From: Eutrigla gurnardus
Lineage: Eukaryota; Chordata; Actinopteri; Perciformes; Triglidae
Length of the DNA: 64,000 nucleotides
Direction of reading: 5' to 3'
NCBI GenBank assembly: GCA_963514095.1
Contig: OY741272.1
Span: 28,469,188 to 28,533,187 of the forward strand
In this document: positions 50,891-63,372 of the stretch, in pieces
How the letters are laid out: every line of letters starts with the position of its first letter
Position numbering within the stretch: position 1 is the first letter of the stretch
Notes under the pieces: model-generated
What the model saw: only the letters and a program-made list of their open reading frames with translations
What the model was told of the DNA's origin: nothing
Databases searched by the model: none
Program-made: the position numbers and the translations under genes

Positions 50891-51949
50891 CCACCACCAC
50901 CTGTGACCGGTCATTTAATACTCAGTATGTTTACAGTATCAAATAAGTGAAAATGATTCATTTAAAAAAATCATACACATCATACATGTCATGGCCTCAT
51001 TTTCACACTGTCCTCTCTGAATAAATGAAAAAAGGCCAAACACAATATTACAAGTTAAGAGTCCATGTAGAGTAAAAACCACCAAAAGGGGAAGTGCTGT
51101 TGTACAGTGTATAATAATGTGCTCATGTGAGGATCTTTACAGGGCCAGCGGAGCAGCTGCAGTCCGTCAGCTTGAGACGGCCGAGTCCACTCGGAGTGCC
51201 AGGACTGCACTCAACCGCCCGAGACTCTTCCATGCGCCCCCCTTTAATACGACTTCCCGGGGCTCTAGATTTACTGTGATGGCTTTTTGAGGCAAAGAGG
51301 TATAATATGACAAAACATGGCCCCCGTAACCCCGGGATATTCAACCATGTTTAGTGGTGAGACCCATTTAGCCGGAGGATTGGCAAATATATTGCTTTCC
51401 TCCCTTTCTCGTGTACAGGATTTCAATAAAACGGGGCCGTAAATCAGGCTTGGATTCAAACTTGTGACTTGCTCTTTTTTACTGTACGGCCTCTGTATTT
51501 GAGCTGGGGGGATGTACTGTCTATTACTGCGTTGCATTTATATCATTTATGAGACAAATACTTGACATATTCTATTGGTTTAAAAAAAAAATACAGCAGC
51601 TGATCTTAATTTCTCTTGATACAAGTGCTGTCTAAAGTTTTTTTTCCCATGGTGCCGAGGGGTTATTTTAACAACAAACACACACAGACACACACACACA
51701 CACACACTGTGTGCTGGGGGACACGTTGATGGAATGTGAATGTCAGCGGTCTCTTTATTTACTCTCCATATAAAACACTGAGCAGTAATTAACAGCAGGT
51801 ATCCTCCCTCGCCGGAGGGTAATTGACTGTTTCAAAGCGCCAACACTTCATAACCCAGGCTGTGTGTGTGTGTGTGTATTCAAATTAACTCCTTTATATA
51901 TTCCACACCTCCCCCACCGCTCCTCCCTTCCCTCCCAATAAGGATAAGG

Positions 51950-52070
51950 GTCAGCGGCGGTGGGCCCAGCCACTCAAACGCTCCGGATTTCTTTACGAGC
52001 GCATTAACATTCAGGCGTATTCATGATCAGTAAGTGTAGTAAGATGGACTTTGTGCCGCCATCAACAAAA
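51950..52070. promoter_or_regulatory. Candidate conserved non-coding element
   Basis: High-complexity stretch (GCGCATTAACATTCAGGCG, TATTCATGATCAG) between repeats in the gene-free interval. The neighbouring 51120-51540 block (CCCGGGATATTCAACCATG and the like) is also unique and non-coding. The regulatory role is inferred only. Confidence 0.25.
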
Positions 52071-53099
52071 AAAAACCTGCACGGTTAATTTCAGTACGTG
52101 AGCAGAATGGTTTTGGGAGCGGCCTCTCTTTTCTTTATCAAGGCGTCGGACCCATCTGACTCCGAGTGTCCGACCTCTGACCTTTATTATACACAACCAT
52201 TTAAATCGACTTCATATTTTAAAACAATCCTCTTTTTGTGACTCACGTTTCCTGTTTACCTAAACCACTGCAGTATATATAACAGTATTACATAGCGTAT
52301 ACCAGTATCATGTATTCAGGGTCGACCGATGAGGCCGATAACCCATATTTGTCTTTGGTGAAAAAAAAAGTTTGAAATTCCTGAAAGCTGCTGATTAATT
52401 CACAGGTTTTTACATGACCTGAACACAAAAAAGGAGGAAGCTATCAATAGCATTATTAGGAAGAAATGAATTAATTAAAGAGCAGAGAGAATTTCGGTGC
52501 CGATAATTGACCCCTAGTATCTCGTCACTTTCCCTATATTTGACGTTCTTAATGGGGGATATGTGAAGGAAGAGCAGCCGGATTTTAAAATAACAGCCAA
52601 CGGCAGCTCTGGACTTTTCAATTTCTAAGTCCATTTTCACAATAAAAGGCTGCATTCAAACACTATAATAATAAAACTTTTATTCTGAAGACACACTTTT
52701 CTTCACAATGTAGAAACCTTCCTTTACCTCCATGTTCTCCTCAGAGCATCTTGAATACGTGAGAACCACATGTCACCACATTTGATGAACTGATTTATTG
52801 ATGTACACATGATATACTTTATAAATGAGACCAAATTATTATATGGAGCAAATCGGTGTTACAAGTCAGCTGTAATGAGCAGAACACTCCGAACATTCAG
52901 GCTCCGAGGTCGACCTGCCGGTCCCGAACCCAGACTTTAACCATCTTAACTTAACTGTAACCACCGGGGGGCGCTCACACGCACTTAAAAAAGGTTACGT
53001 CCAGCCGGCCGGCCATGTCAACAAAGCACAGAGAAGCTCAGATAACAACACACACAGAGGGAGGGTGGACGTCGGGGCCATATGTTCCATCCTCACAGG

Positions 53100-53310
53100 C
53101 AACATAAAGTTAACGAGAAGCTCGTTAGCACAGCTTAATTAGACCGGATGTTTGCTAATTGATTCTTTTTGTGTGTGTGTTAATTACAGTTGATTCCCCT
53201 CCAATAACAACAGCAGACGCAACAACATGGTGTCAAACCAAAAGGTGCCGCCACAATTAGAGCATGCTAATTAATGGTAATTAGCATGTTAACTGGTACA
53301 GACAGGTTTA
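53100..53310. promoter_or_regulatory. Candidate conserved non-coding element with TAAT cores
   Basis: Clustered homeodomain-type motifs: AGCTTAATTAGACC, GCTAATTGATTC, GTTAATTACAG and the near-palindrome ATGCTAATTAATGGTAATTAG. It is high complexity and lies between wt1 and ccdc73. The regulatory role is inferred. Confidence 0.35.
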
Positions 53311-54188
53311 CACCAACCAGCTGTTCTTGGCCTTCTCTGTTTACTCATCTGGCTGTAAAAAAATAAATAAAAAAACACGACATGATTCCCAATAAAACAC
53401 ATTCAGGTTTTTGGTCGTTTCAATAAACTTGCCTGTAAAAGCGACTAAGAAGGCCGGCTGTTTTCAGTCGTTTGAATTATACGTGTGAAGAGACATAATC
53501 ACGGTTAGAACAGAATTCACTGCTCAGAATATCTTTATTATATATTAGAACTATTTCTCTCGTCATTAACTTTTATTATAATTAAAATGAGAGAGAGAAG
53601 AATCTGTCCGTCAGCAAGAAACACGTTTTACATCTTTTATCTGCTTTTCTATTCAGTCACATGAAGCTGATGAGTCCGGAGCATCATTTAAGTTTATTTA
53701 AGTTTCCCCCGAAAAATGTAGTGATAAATACACTTTAATCGTATTGTGGGTTATTAAATACTGAATTCACAATCAGAATATCAATGAATTCAGAAGCAAA
53801 TTAATAACTAAATAACAGGTAAAAGGGTTAAATATGAGTACAGTTTGAATAGTTTATATGAAATATTAAAAATATCCCTCAAACTGGGATCATTTCTCCA
53901 AAAATCAGATTTCCTTCTGAAAACAAGTGAATCCATAGATGCCAAATGTTTTATTTGTGTTTATAGAACAATGCATACATTTCAAATGTATACAAACACA
54001 CAACTGTATGTTAAAATTACATTTTTCAAATATAGCAACATGAATAAACATCCATTGACGTTCTAATAAAATGTCTTGATAACATTAATGTGAACAGGCG
54101 ATCATTAAAGAACATTTGATCCTTTCCCAACAGAAGTGCTCGAGAAGTGGAACAGTAACTTCGACAGAACCGAAGGTTCTTCGGTGGT

Positions 54189-55862
54189 TCAGTTGTCGGT
54201 TCTTCGTCTCTTGGGCAGACTGAGCCTCTCCGTGTTCAGGAACTGTTCAATTTTAGAGATCTGGGCTCTGAATGAGGACTGCTGGTCTTCCCTCTCCTGG
54301 GAACAAGAGGGCTCCCAGTCTGATTCTGAACTCGAGGTCGGAGCTCCGCTACACCTGGTGTGAGGAGAAACCATCAGCTGGTCACATGACCTTAATGTTA
54401 ACCAGCTAAAACTGAGGAGGTTCAAATTCAACAGTATTAACCAGCAGTGTGAGGCGTTAAAAACCAGGTGGCGACCTCCGGTTCTGAAAAGTAAAGCCGA
54501 TGTTAAAGTGCCTTAAAGTCTATGAGAAAATGGTCCTACTTCTCTCTGCTGGCCACCAGGGGGCGACTCCTCTCTGGTTGTATAGAAGTCTATGAGAAAA
54601 TGGTCCTACTTCTCTCTGCTGGCCACCAGGGGGCGGCTCCTCTCTGGTTGTATAGAAGTCTATGAGAAAATGGTCCTACTTCTCTCTGCTGGCCACCAGG
54701 GGGCGACTCCTCTCTGGTTGTATAGAAGTCTATGAGAAAATGGTCCTACATCTCTCTTAATGTATTATCTCAGTAAACATTGTAAACATGAGTTTATGGT
54801 CTCAATCTCTAGTTTCAAGTCTTCTTCAATCCAGCATGATGTTCATTTAGTACATTATGGTCCATTTAGAGTCCACCAGACCAGAAAGCAGGGGATGCTT
54901 TAGGGGGCGGGGCTTACCTGCTGATTGACAGGTCACTACCATGCTACCAGTGCTAGTTAGCTACTAAGATGACTTTAACACTTAGCTGTAAAGTTGAACC
55001 TTGAATTATAGAAGCTAACTTTGTTAGCAGCTTCACACCAGAATCCACATGGATCCAGATCCAGTAAGGGTGCTGGTCTGTCCGGGTTTGTGTTTATCAG
55101 ATCCACCCGCTGCTCCTCCACAGTCCAAATATGGTCACTTCCTTCACTGGTTGCAAATATTCAGCCAAAATGCTGAACTCGGGGCTTCAAAACCGTAGTC
55201 CACAAACCAACTGGTGACGTCACCATGACGACAGCGTGACAGACACAGTCCAACCTCATTAGGCGACAATGAGGGAGACACAAATGTTGATCCCTCCAAC
55301 CATGTTTGAAGCTATGAATTTTTGCTTTTCAAAATTGAACTCCAGGGTGGAACGACTACTGGGGGGGGGGGGGGGGGTACTTACCCCGGGGCGGTTGTCC
55401 ACGACGGTCTGCTGCTGTCCATGATGGACGTGGAGATGGGAAAAGAAGCTCTGCTGTCCTGTGTAAAACAACAACAACAACAACAACTTCTAATCAACTC
55501 CTCAAACCTCGTGAGGAAGCAAACATTTATTTTGTGAGTGAAAAGGAACATTAAGTGATAAACAAACGCGGTGCAGACGATAACCAGCAGCAAACTGATA
55601 TGAAACAGAATCCAGCCCAGAGAAAGCAGCCAGGCCTGAACTCTGCATGACGTTCCCAGAGTTCAGTCTGCAGGAGAAAAGAAAGCCTTTGGACCCTCAC
55701 GACAATTTGTTAAACTATCAGGCCAGTTTTTTTTCCTCTTCCTCATATTTAAAAAAAGAAGCATGTTGCACTCTATCTCCCTCAATTGCCGCCACCTGGA
55801 TCTTATAAAACACGGAGTGGCAGTTTTGCGGTGATGGTGACAAAAGAGAGAGAGAATGAAGA

Positions 55863-55897
<35 letters not shown>

Positions 55898-57064
55898 CGA
55901 GAGAGCGAGCGAGAGGACAGAGAAAGTGAGTGAGTGAGAGATGGATGGATGATGAAGTGAGAGGGGAAGAGAGAGAGAGAGGGAGGGGGAGAGAGAGAGA
56001 GGGAGGGATTAACAGTGAGTCAGTGAGTAAGTGAGAGAGAGAGACAGATGATGAAGTGAGGGGAAGAGAGAGAGAGAGAGAGATAATGAATTAAATTGAG
56101 AGATAGAGAGAGATAGAAAGAGAGAGGGGGAGGGAGAGGGAGGGAGAGAGAGAGAAGGAGAGCGAGAGAGATAAAGAGTGGTAAGAGAGAGAGAGGGAGG
56201 GAGGAATAAAGAGAGAGTGGGTGAGAGAGAGGGATAAAGAGAGAGTGGGTGAGAGAGAGAGGGAGGTAGGGATAAAGAGAGAGTGGGTGAGAGAGAGAGA
56301 GCAACAGAGAGAGGTAGGGATAAAGAGAGAGTGGGTGAGAGAGAGAGAGCGACAGAGAGAGGTAGGGATGAAGAGAGAGTGGGTGAGAGAGAGAGAGGGA
56401 GGTAGGGATAAAGAGAGAGTGGGTGAGAGAGAGGGATAAAGAGAGAGTGGGTGAGAGAGAGAGAGAGGTAGGGATAAAGAGAGAGTGGGTGAGAGAGAGA
56501 GAGGGAGGTAGGGATAAAGAGAGAGTGGGTGAGAGAGAGGGATAAAGAGAGAGTGGGTGAGAGAGAGAGAGAGAGAGGTAGGGATAAAGAGAGAGTGGGT
56601 GAGAGAGAGAGAGAGAGAGAGGTAGGGATAAAGAGAGAGTGGGTGAGAGAGAGAGAGCGACAGAGAGAGGTAGGGATGAAGAGAGAGTGGGTGAGAGAGA
56701 GAGAGAGAGAGGGAGGTAGGGATAAAGAGAGAGTGGGTGAGAGAGAGGGATAAAGAGAGAGTGGGTGAGAGAGAGAGAGAGGTAGGGATAAAGAGAGAGT
56801 GGGTGAGAGAGAGAGAGGGAGGTAGGGATAAAGAGAGAGTGGGTGAGAGAGAGAGAGGGAGGTAGGGATAAAGAGAGAGTGGGTGAGAGAGAGAGAGAGA
56901 GGTAGGGATAAAGAGAGAGTGGGTGAGAGAGAGAGAGAGAGAGGTAGGGATAAAGAGAGAGTGGGTGAGAGAGAGAGAGGGAGGTAGGGATAAAGAGAGA
57001 GTGGGTGAGAGAGAGAGAGAGAGAGAGAGAGGTAGGGATAAAGAGAGAGTGGGTGAGAGAGAGA

Positions 57065-57104
<40 letters not shown>

Positions 57105-57184
57105 TAGGGATAAAGAGAGAGTGGGTGAGAGAGAGAGAGAGGGGGAGGTAGGGATAAAGAGAGAGTGGGTGAGAGAGAGAGAAG

Positions 57185-57216
<32 letters not shown>

Positions 57217-57234
57217 TAGGGATAAAGAGAGAGT

Positions 57235-57282
<48 letters not shown>

Positions 57283-60200
57283 CCCGGCCTCATTAGGTAG
57301 GTTTCTCTCGCAGCTCGTCCATCCCGTCTGTCTGGCTGTCTGTGAGTTTAGCGATCGTCCTTTCACTCAACACCGACTTAACATTCGTCAACGCTTTCTA
57401 GTCGCTCTCAGGTATTCTGGACAATCTGCTGAATGTGTTGACCTCAGCTAATATTCCTAAAAGACCTTTTTTGCACCACAAAAATGTCTGAAAAAAGCGT
57501 AATAATAAGTCTGGTTCTTACGAGGACATGTCGTCTTGAAGTAACCGACGTATTTATTAAGCTCCAGCAGTAAATTTCCCCCGGGGGTCCACTCAGCCGC
57601 GGCTTATTAAATGATGACGTTTTTAGAATCTGTGGAACAGAAACCACCTCGAGCCAATTCACTTGATGGAGGGGATATTTTTTATGGGGGTTTAGGGTAA
57701 CTTTCCTGTGTTTCAACGAGAACATCGTCCGTTTCCTGCTGTTCAGCATCAGAAACAACGCCGTGACTTTAAGTTGAGTTCACATACAGAGGTCGTTTGT
57801 TTCCTTGGTATACCTTTTTTTGTGTGTCTTACCTCACAGGTTCTGCGAGCGGCTGCTGCCGTCTCTCTGCAGGTCTCCGGAGTCTCAGGCTCTCCCGCCG
57901 GGTGTCTCCTCGTGGTCCCGGAGACGCCGGAGGCAGTGAACAGATCCGCCGGCGAGGTAATCACCGAGGGGACTGGGAAGGATGAGGTGGATTTGGTATG
58001 AAACACAGATGATACACTGAGGTCATCGGCGGAGCAGCGATACTACGGATCACACAAGAAGAACCGAGGAGAACCGTCACCTCTGTTGTGTTTGCTTTTG
58101 AGGAACGTGGGTATCGTGCTGGAAGGAGGTGGTCTGAGGAGTCCGCCGGCACCACCTATATTTTGCCCGGATATGGGGAATCCCTGAAAAAACAACCAAA
58201 GGTTTTATAGAAACCAAAACATCCACCTTAAAAAAGGTGAGGGGTCGACCAATTATCAGCATTTTTATGGTCATCGGGCAATTTTTAAGCCGATTTACTG
58301 ATAAAATACTTCTGGCACTTTGTTTTACTGCAGACAAATATCAGTTAGTGTTCTCCTAGATTAGTACTAATTAGTATCAGCCCTGAAAAAGCCATATTGG
58401 CTGACTAGTAAAGTGCCTGTTGATGCTGATTCATAATCTAGTCCAGAAACATCAAGTGTTGATTCAAACCACACTGGTATTAACAAGGTCAAAAGGTGTG
58501 GATTTTGAGTGATTTCACATTTATATTGAATTTAAAATATACTTGTTTTTTGCTTTGTATGCATATTAATATAGCTATAAAAAGTTGCATCGTCTGCAAA
58601 GAAGCGAATCAAATGATACGTTTATTGATTGAATACCAATCAATAAACATACAACCTTCAAAAAAAGGGACAGTTCACATCCAAATAAAAAATAATGGTG
58701 CTATTTATGAATCTAGTTTTGGTGTGAGTTGCCTAGATTTGGAGAGATCGGACAGAACTATTTGGCACACAATTCCAGCAATTTCCAGAATCCTGACCCA
58801 GTTACTGGAGATAATCCACAGACCTTGCTGTGATTAGTGTCAGGTAGGAACTATTTTCTTTCTCCTTGTACACTACGAGCTACTCATGGACGAGACAGGT
58901 GAACTGTCCCTTTAAGGCTCTCCTGAAGTGTTTTAATTGTAATACCTGAACAAACCACTGTAGGACGGACACGTCTGACTTGGTTCTAGAGTTTGCCGTT
59001 TTCCCCCGAGCGCTGCTCCAGTCGAAGGACGACCTGAAGGTCTTGTTGCTGAGCAGAGAAAACTCGTTGGTATCTTCGGACGGCGTTTCTTCTGCTGTGG
59101 ACGGCTCGAGGCGTTTTGTGCCGCCGGTATCCGGTGATGCGTCGATCTGAAGAGTCGTCTTTGCATCTCCCATTTTGTCATGCTTCACGTGCTCCTCATC
59201 GCCGGCGGCCTCAACCCGAGATCCGGGTTTCTCCGTATCCGCCGTGACATCATCCTTCAAACCGGATGTTTCCAAAGCGTCCTGGGAAACCTCACAGGCG
59301 TAGTTTCCACACGTGTCTACCCTCGGCGGGGCTTCCATCTTCTTGTAGGCACTAGATCCCCCGTCATCACCGTCGGTTACCAGAGGCCTCAGCTGTCCAC
59401 TCTGCTCCGACACTTCCTGACTTTGAGTCGACGCTCGCGGTTCAACCGCCGTTCTTCTTGCCGACGTGCTTTCTTTGTTCACCTGTGCATCACACATTTC
59501 ATCCGTGTTCGCTTGTGTTTGCGTCGTCTCTAGCTCCTGAATACCGACACCGACACTGGCGTCCGACTGAGCAGCTAAAGGCAAAGAACCGGTCCGCGAG
59601 CCACAGATACTTGACATATTCGGAAGGTCGGAGAGTCCGGCAGCCGGTTCCTCGCCTGCCGTTTGCTCAAGAGCTCGATGAATCGGACTTGGCAGCTGAG
59701 TAACTGACTCAGCAGAGGTTTGGAGGCGTTGTACCTCTTGGATGACCCTCGGGTGCTTATCTGGACGGAGCAGAACTGATGTGGAGTCGGCATCCTTCCC
59801 CCTGACTGTCGGAGAGAGACTTGGCGAGCGGTCCGAGGGCTTAGCCGGCTCAGCGTCCGTGAAGTCAACGACCTTCGCTGTCTGGACCGGTATCTGGGTT
59901 TCTGCTGTTTGAAGCCCCTCCTCCGCTCTATCTTTTGTTTCTGTTTTAGGCCGTTTGGCCTCCCTCGTCTCCTCCGATGACCCCAGGCCGTCCTCTCGTC
60001 TGTCTGCTTTATCTGCTGTTTGGGTCGCGAGCGTTCCTCTCGCTTCGTCTCGGTGGCTTTTAACTTGTTCCGCATCATCTTTCCTCCCTTGCTCTCCCTC
60101 ACTCCTTCCTCCACTCCCGTCATTACCCTTTTCTTTGCTCAGTACAGAGACAGGGCTCGATACTGTTGACGAACATTTGGTCATCATAAAAATGCTTAAA

Positions 60201-63200
60201 CGTGATGCAAAATCGTATAATCTGAGAAAAAAGTGGTTGAATCCTCAGTATAAGAGATGCATGATTACATTTAGCTGGCTGACCTCCAGCTGTTCCGGTG
60301 GCGTCCGGCGTCGTCACAGCTCCTGTGTCCTCCAGACGGTCGGGGTTGTTGGCCTGAGCGCAGGCCAAGTCCTGCAGGCTGCCAAAGACCGGTTCATCGA
60401 GACGTCTCTTTCCTCCGATTTCCTCCACCGAAGTGGGGAAGACCTCTGAGGAAACGATGAGGCTCTGACCGCTGCATCTCATCTGTGGAGAGAAAAATAA
60501 AAAAGCAACACGCTTCAGATGCATTTGCTGTTGTCCGTTAGCAAGAAATGTGTGTTGCACAAGAGGGGAGTGCATCGACGGCTTATTAGGGCCTCTGTAG
60601 ACACTCTACAGTGTCGTCAAAGCATGCCAGGCTTGGGACAATTAAAAAATATCATGTCATGATTATCCTGGCCAAAATAATTGCGATTCACGATATTATC
60701 CCGAGAATCATTAAATATACTTAAACCTCATAAAATTGCACTAAAACACACTGGAATCACTTTACATTTGGTTGATAAACAAATCATTTTATTGTGCGAG
60801 ACAAAGTTTTAAAAAGTAAACGTTTAGTTCTGCACCTCCAATTCGTAAATACGCTGAGCTTGCACTTCGGCTTGTGAGGATAGCTCGGCGTGTTCCCGGC
60901 GAAGCTCGTCGTACGCCTCTTTCACCGCTCGAAGGCCTCGCTGCTCTCTCTCGATGCGATCCAGAAACATGGCCTTCTTTTAAATACGAGAAAACATACA
61001 GAAAGACACTCAGTCTTACTAACAGCAACATTTTGACGTTCCAATCTAACCTGGCAAACTGTAAGTCAGGGTTCCTCCACCTTCTCCGAAGTCACATTCA
61101 AGCACTTTCCAAGCACTTCCAGGTGCATTTCCATGCTTTTCCAGCACCTTCCAGCTGTGGTAAACTCCATATTTGTATCAATCCAATGGTCAGTATTCAG
61201 TCTACTTATTATGTCCCTTGTTCATCACATTAAATGAGATGTTATTGTCCTCTAAACAACCAACATGATGTTTGGAGACAGCTTTTTACAGAAGGACCAC
61301 AAATGAAAGGAAAACTAATTCCACTAACAGATCCACAGAAATATAATCACCAACTATTTTCATCATCTGTTCATCATCAAAAGTCATTTTTCATAAAGAA
61401 ATGTCAGGAAATGCTGTTTTCAGTCCCTCAGATATGGAGATCTTCTTTTCTCTGTTCTATCATAGATGTCATCACATACAACACACATTTCAAGACCTTT
61501 ATCAAGGATTACCAGCACCCGTACCGACCCTGTCCTACCTCTTTGTCCCAGCTGGGCTCGGAGGCGGTGCAGCTCTCCACCAGTTGGTTCAGCTCCTCTC
61601 CCGTCGCCCTGCATTCCTGCTTAAGGGCCTGCAGTAAAATTAATCACCCGTGGGATTTTTAATGCAATACTAAATTTTTATGCGTTTATTTAACATGAAC
61701 AGAAGGTCTTGAATAGGGCAGGGAGACACAGAGAGAGAGAGAGGACTTCTTGCTAATACAAATCAGTCGGCTTGTGTCATTTTAATAATGATTTTTAATA
61801 AATTAATGAATAGGTGAATTAAAAATGAGATGGGGGGGGTAACAGAGAGAGAAGAAGAGCGAATAATAAACTGCAAAAGGCCATAAATGAGGGAATAAAC
61901 ACGTTAACTATCATTCAGTGGCGGAGGGGAGCGTATTCACTAATGTATACGTGATGATATACAACAACACATTCATCACGTTTATGGGAAGAAACGACGG
62001 ACGTTATTTACTTCTGTCCTCGTGTAAATTCACTCCATAATCATTTAAACAGACGCTGGAAAAAGTCCAACGGGAAGCGCAGAGATGCACGTTTTCTATC
62101 ATCGGCTAAAGCAGACAAACTTCAGATCTGCACCCAACAAAGTAAAAAAACTAAAGTGACAGTGCTGAATTTAGTGAAGCTGATGGTTTGTTGTTGTTTT
62201 TCCGAACAGAAAACTAATACTTGTTCTTCTGACCCGTTTTATTTCCATCTGCAGCAACACATCCATAAATTATTTTAAATGACAATGTGGTATAAAACTA
62301 CGCTCAGATGTCAAGAAACGGGTATTAAAAGTTAAAGTAAGTGAACGTAGTATGTAGTAGTATGAGGTCTGTGTAGATGTACAACATGAACTCTGACCTG
62401 CTGCAGCTCCAGCTCCACTCTGCTTACTGTCTGAGTCTGACTCAACAACAGCCGCTGAGTATTCTGCAGAGACCGCATCACTTCCTGTACACAAGCACAC
62501 ACACACAAACACATGCACACAATATAAGATATATGACCGGACAAGCTTGGTTTTTAGCTCAGAATCATAAAAAACAACGTTTTCCAGAGGAAGAAAAGAC
62601 ATCCTTCACCGTTTCTAGTTTACCTGCTTTTCGGCTCGAAGGGCTGCATTTTCCTCCACAAGTTTTTTGTTCATGTCAGTTTCCTAAACACGTAAAAGAT
62701 ATATATATATTATATATAATGCACAATGATTATCTTTGTGGGTGTTCGTCTTGCTGATTTTGACTGGTTCACCATGCTGAGTCTCTGGTGCAGCAGCTGA
62801 CAGTGCTGCTCTCTGCCCGTACGACTCTGGGCCTTGTCATGTCCAACGGACGACATCTTGGCCTTGATCAGCGTCATACCGACCTCCTCCAACTCCTGGA
62901 GGAAGCATGTCGCCAAGAAACACATATTTAGACAGAATGTGTCTTTTTTTAATACCTTTAGAATAAACTTGCAGCATGAGCAAGTCATTCAGTCGTAGTT
63001 TAGTCAGCAATACAATACAGAATAGTGTCATCTGCATAAAGACATTACAGTCAGTGAGAAGAGGTAACATTAATAATATGAATTGTAATTAGGACAGGGC
63101 CCAGAACTGATCCTTGTGGAACACCTTTTGTTACTGGTAAGAAATCTGCGTTAATAGCTGGAACCAGAGAAAATGTGTTACTATATTAGATTAGTAACTT

Positions 63201-63372
63201 AGATTATTATGTATTATTATGTAAATTAGATTAGATAATAAACAAAGATAACTCCTATAAGAGCTCTATCATTATATATTTTCCTCACACACCTTCTTCA
63301 GTGACACAATGGTTGCTTCTTGTTTTTGATTTTCAGTAGTCAGTTTCTTTTTTATTTTCATGGCCTCATCAA
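54189..63372 (-). CDS. ccdc73: Coiled-coil protein, probable CCDC73 (3' part; runs off right edge)
   Basis: Exons, right to left: 63372-63293, 62895-62773, 62683-62624, 62484-62398, 61628-61539, 60976-60836, 60482-60284, 60162-58946, 58183-58081, 57972-57833, 55458-55385 and 54354-54189 (stop). All have AG/GT borders and consistent phase, about 826 residues in the window. The N-terminal exons encode heptad-rich coiled coil (IKKKLTTENQKQEATIVSLKK; ELEEVGMTLIKAK; LLLSQTQTVSRVELELQQ; YDELRREHAELSSQAE). The 1.2-kb exon is Ser/Thr/Glu/Lys-rich and probably disordered. The C-terminus ends ISKIEQFLNTERLSLPKRRR-TDN, a basic tail that could be a nuclear signal. The layout (coiled coil, one very long low-complexity exon, short conserved tail) and the position beside wt1 on the same strand fit CCDC73. 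Function is poorly known. It could be another coiled-coil gene; the name rests partly on synteny. Confidence 0.65.
54465..55165 (+). mobile_element. 70-bp-repeat host element, 3 units, most complete copy (ccdc73 intron)
   Basis: From CGACCTCCGGTTCTGAAAAG through three forward 70-bp units (54517-54760), the conserved body, then GAATCCACATGGATCC and a tail ending CCTTCACTGGTTGCAAA. It defines the order end-units-body-tail for the family and lies between the last two ccdc73 exons. Confidence 0.7.
55850..57290. repeat. GA-rich minisatellite with GGTAGGGATAAAGAGAGAG unit
   Basis: About 1.4 kb in a ccdc73 intron. Blocks of AGGTAGGGATAAAGAGAGAG and TGGGTGAGAGAGAG recur with variable (GA)n between, over 20 times from 56200. 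It yields 400-codon Ser-Leu-Pro frames on the minus strand that are not genes. Confidence 0.93.
60635..60800. repeat. AT-rich interspersed repeat in ccdc73
   Basis: Second copy of the family at 12140-12560 (GCGATTCACGATATTATCCC, ACACACTGGAATCACTTTAC). Confidence 0.45.
61067..61533. mobile_element. MITE beside a ccdc73 splice donor
   Basis: About 470 bp bounded by CAGGGTTCC and its imperfect inverse CCGACCCTG, with the AAGCACTTTCCAAGCACTT motif common in fish MITEs. The right end is about 4 nt beyond the donor dinucleotide of exon 61628-61539. No clear target duplication is visible. Confidence 0.5.
63005..63125 (-). mobile_element. LINE reverse-transcriptase fragment
   Basis: In a ccdc73 intron. 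The minus strand encodes GVPQGSVLGPVL and, after stops, YADDTILYC. These are the same two RT motifs as in the 8.3-kb fragment but from a different copy. It is inactive. Confidence 0.7.

Larger units (their letters stand above)
34320..54188. other. Intergenic region between wt1 and ccdc73
   Basis: About 20 kb with no gene I can support; no EIF3M-like coding sequence was seen. Contents: AT-rich unique DNA (34.3-36.4 kb), microsatellites (GT/CA at 35278-35331, 36563-36621, 36740-36799, 37420-37451, 39911-39970, 44409-44493, 47787-47871, 49936-49968; TA at 36899-36990; C at 37256-37275; GA at 49750-49804), five copies of the 70-bp-repeat element family counting from 39.2 kb, fragments of the 81-bp-repeat element (37880-38075, 47120-47230), and possible regulatory blocks at 51.1-52.1 and 53.1-53.3 kb. 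Confidence 0.5.

Noticed and set aside
56020..57366. Open frames of 400-448 codons (Ser/Leu/Pro repeats) on the minus strand
   Set aside because: Produced by a GA-rich minisatellite inside a ccdc73 intron; no splice or domain support.
59180..60449. Plus-strand frames and a second minus frame over the large ccdc73 exon
   Set aside because: The chosen minus frame is open for 405 codons, is phase-compatible with exons on both sides and has a consistent composition; the others do not join to neighbours.
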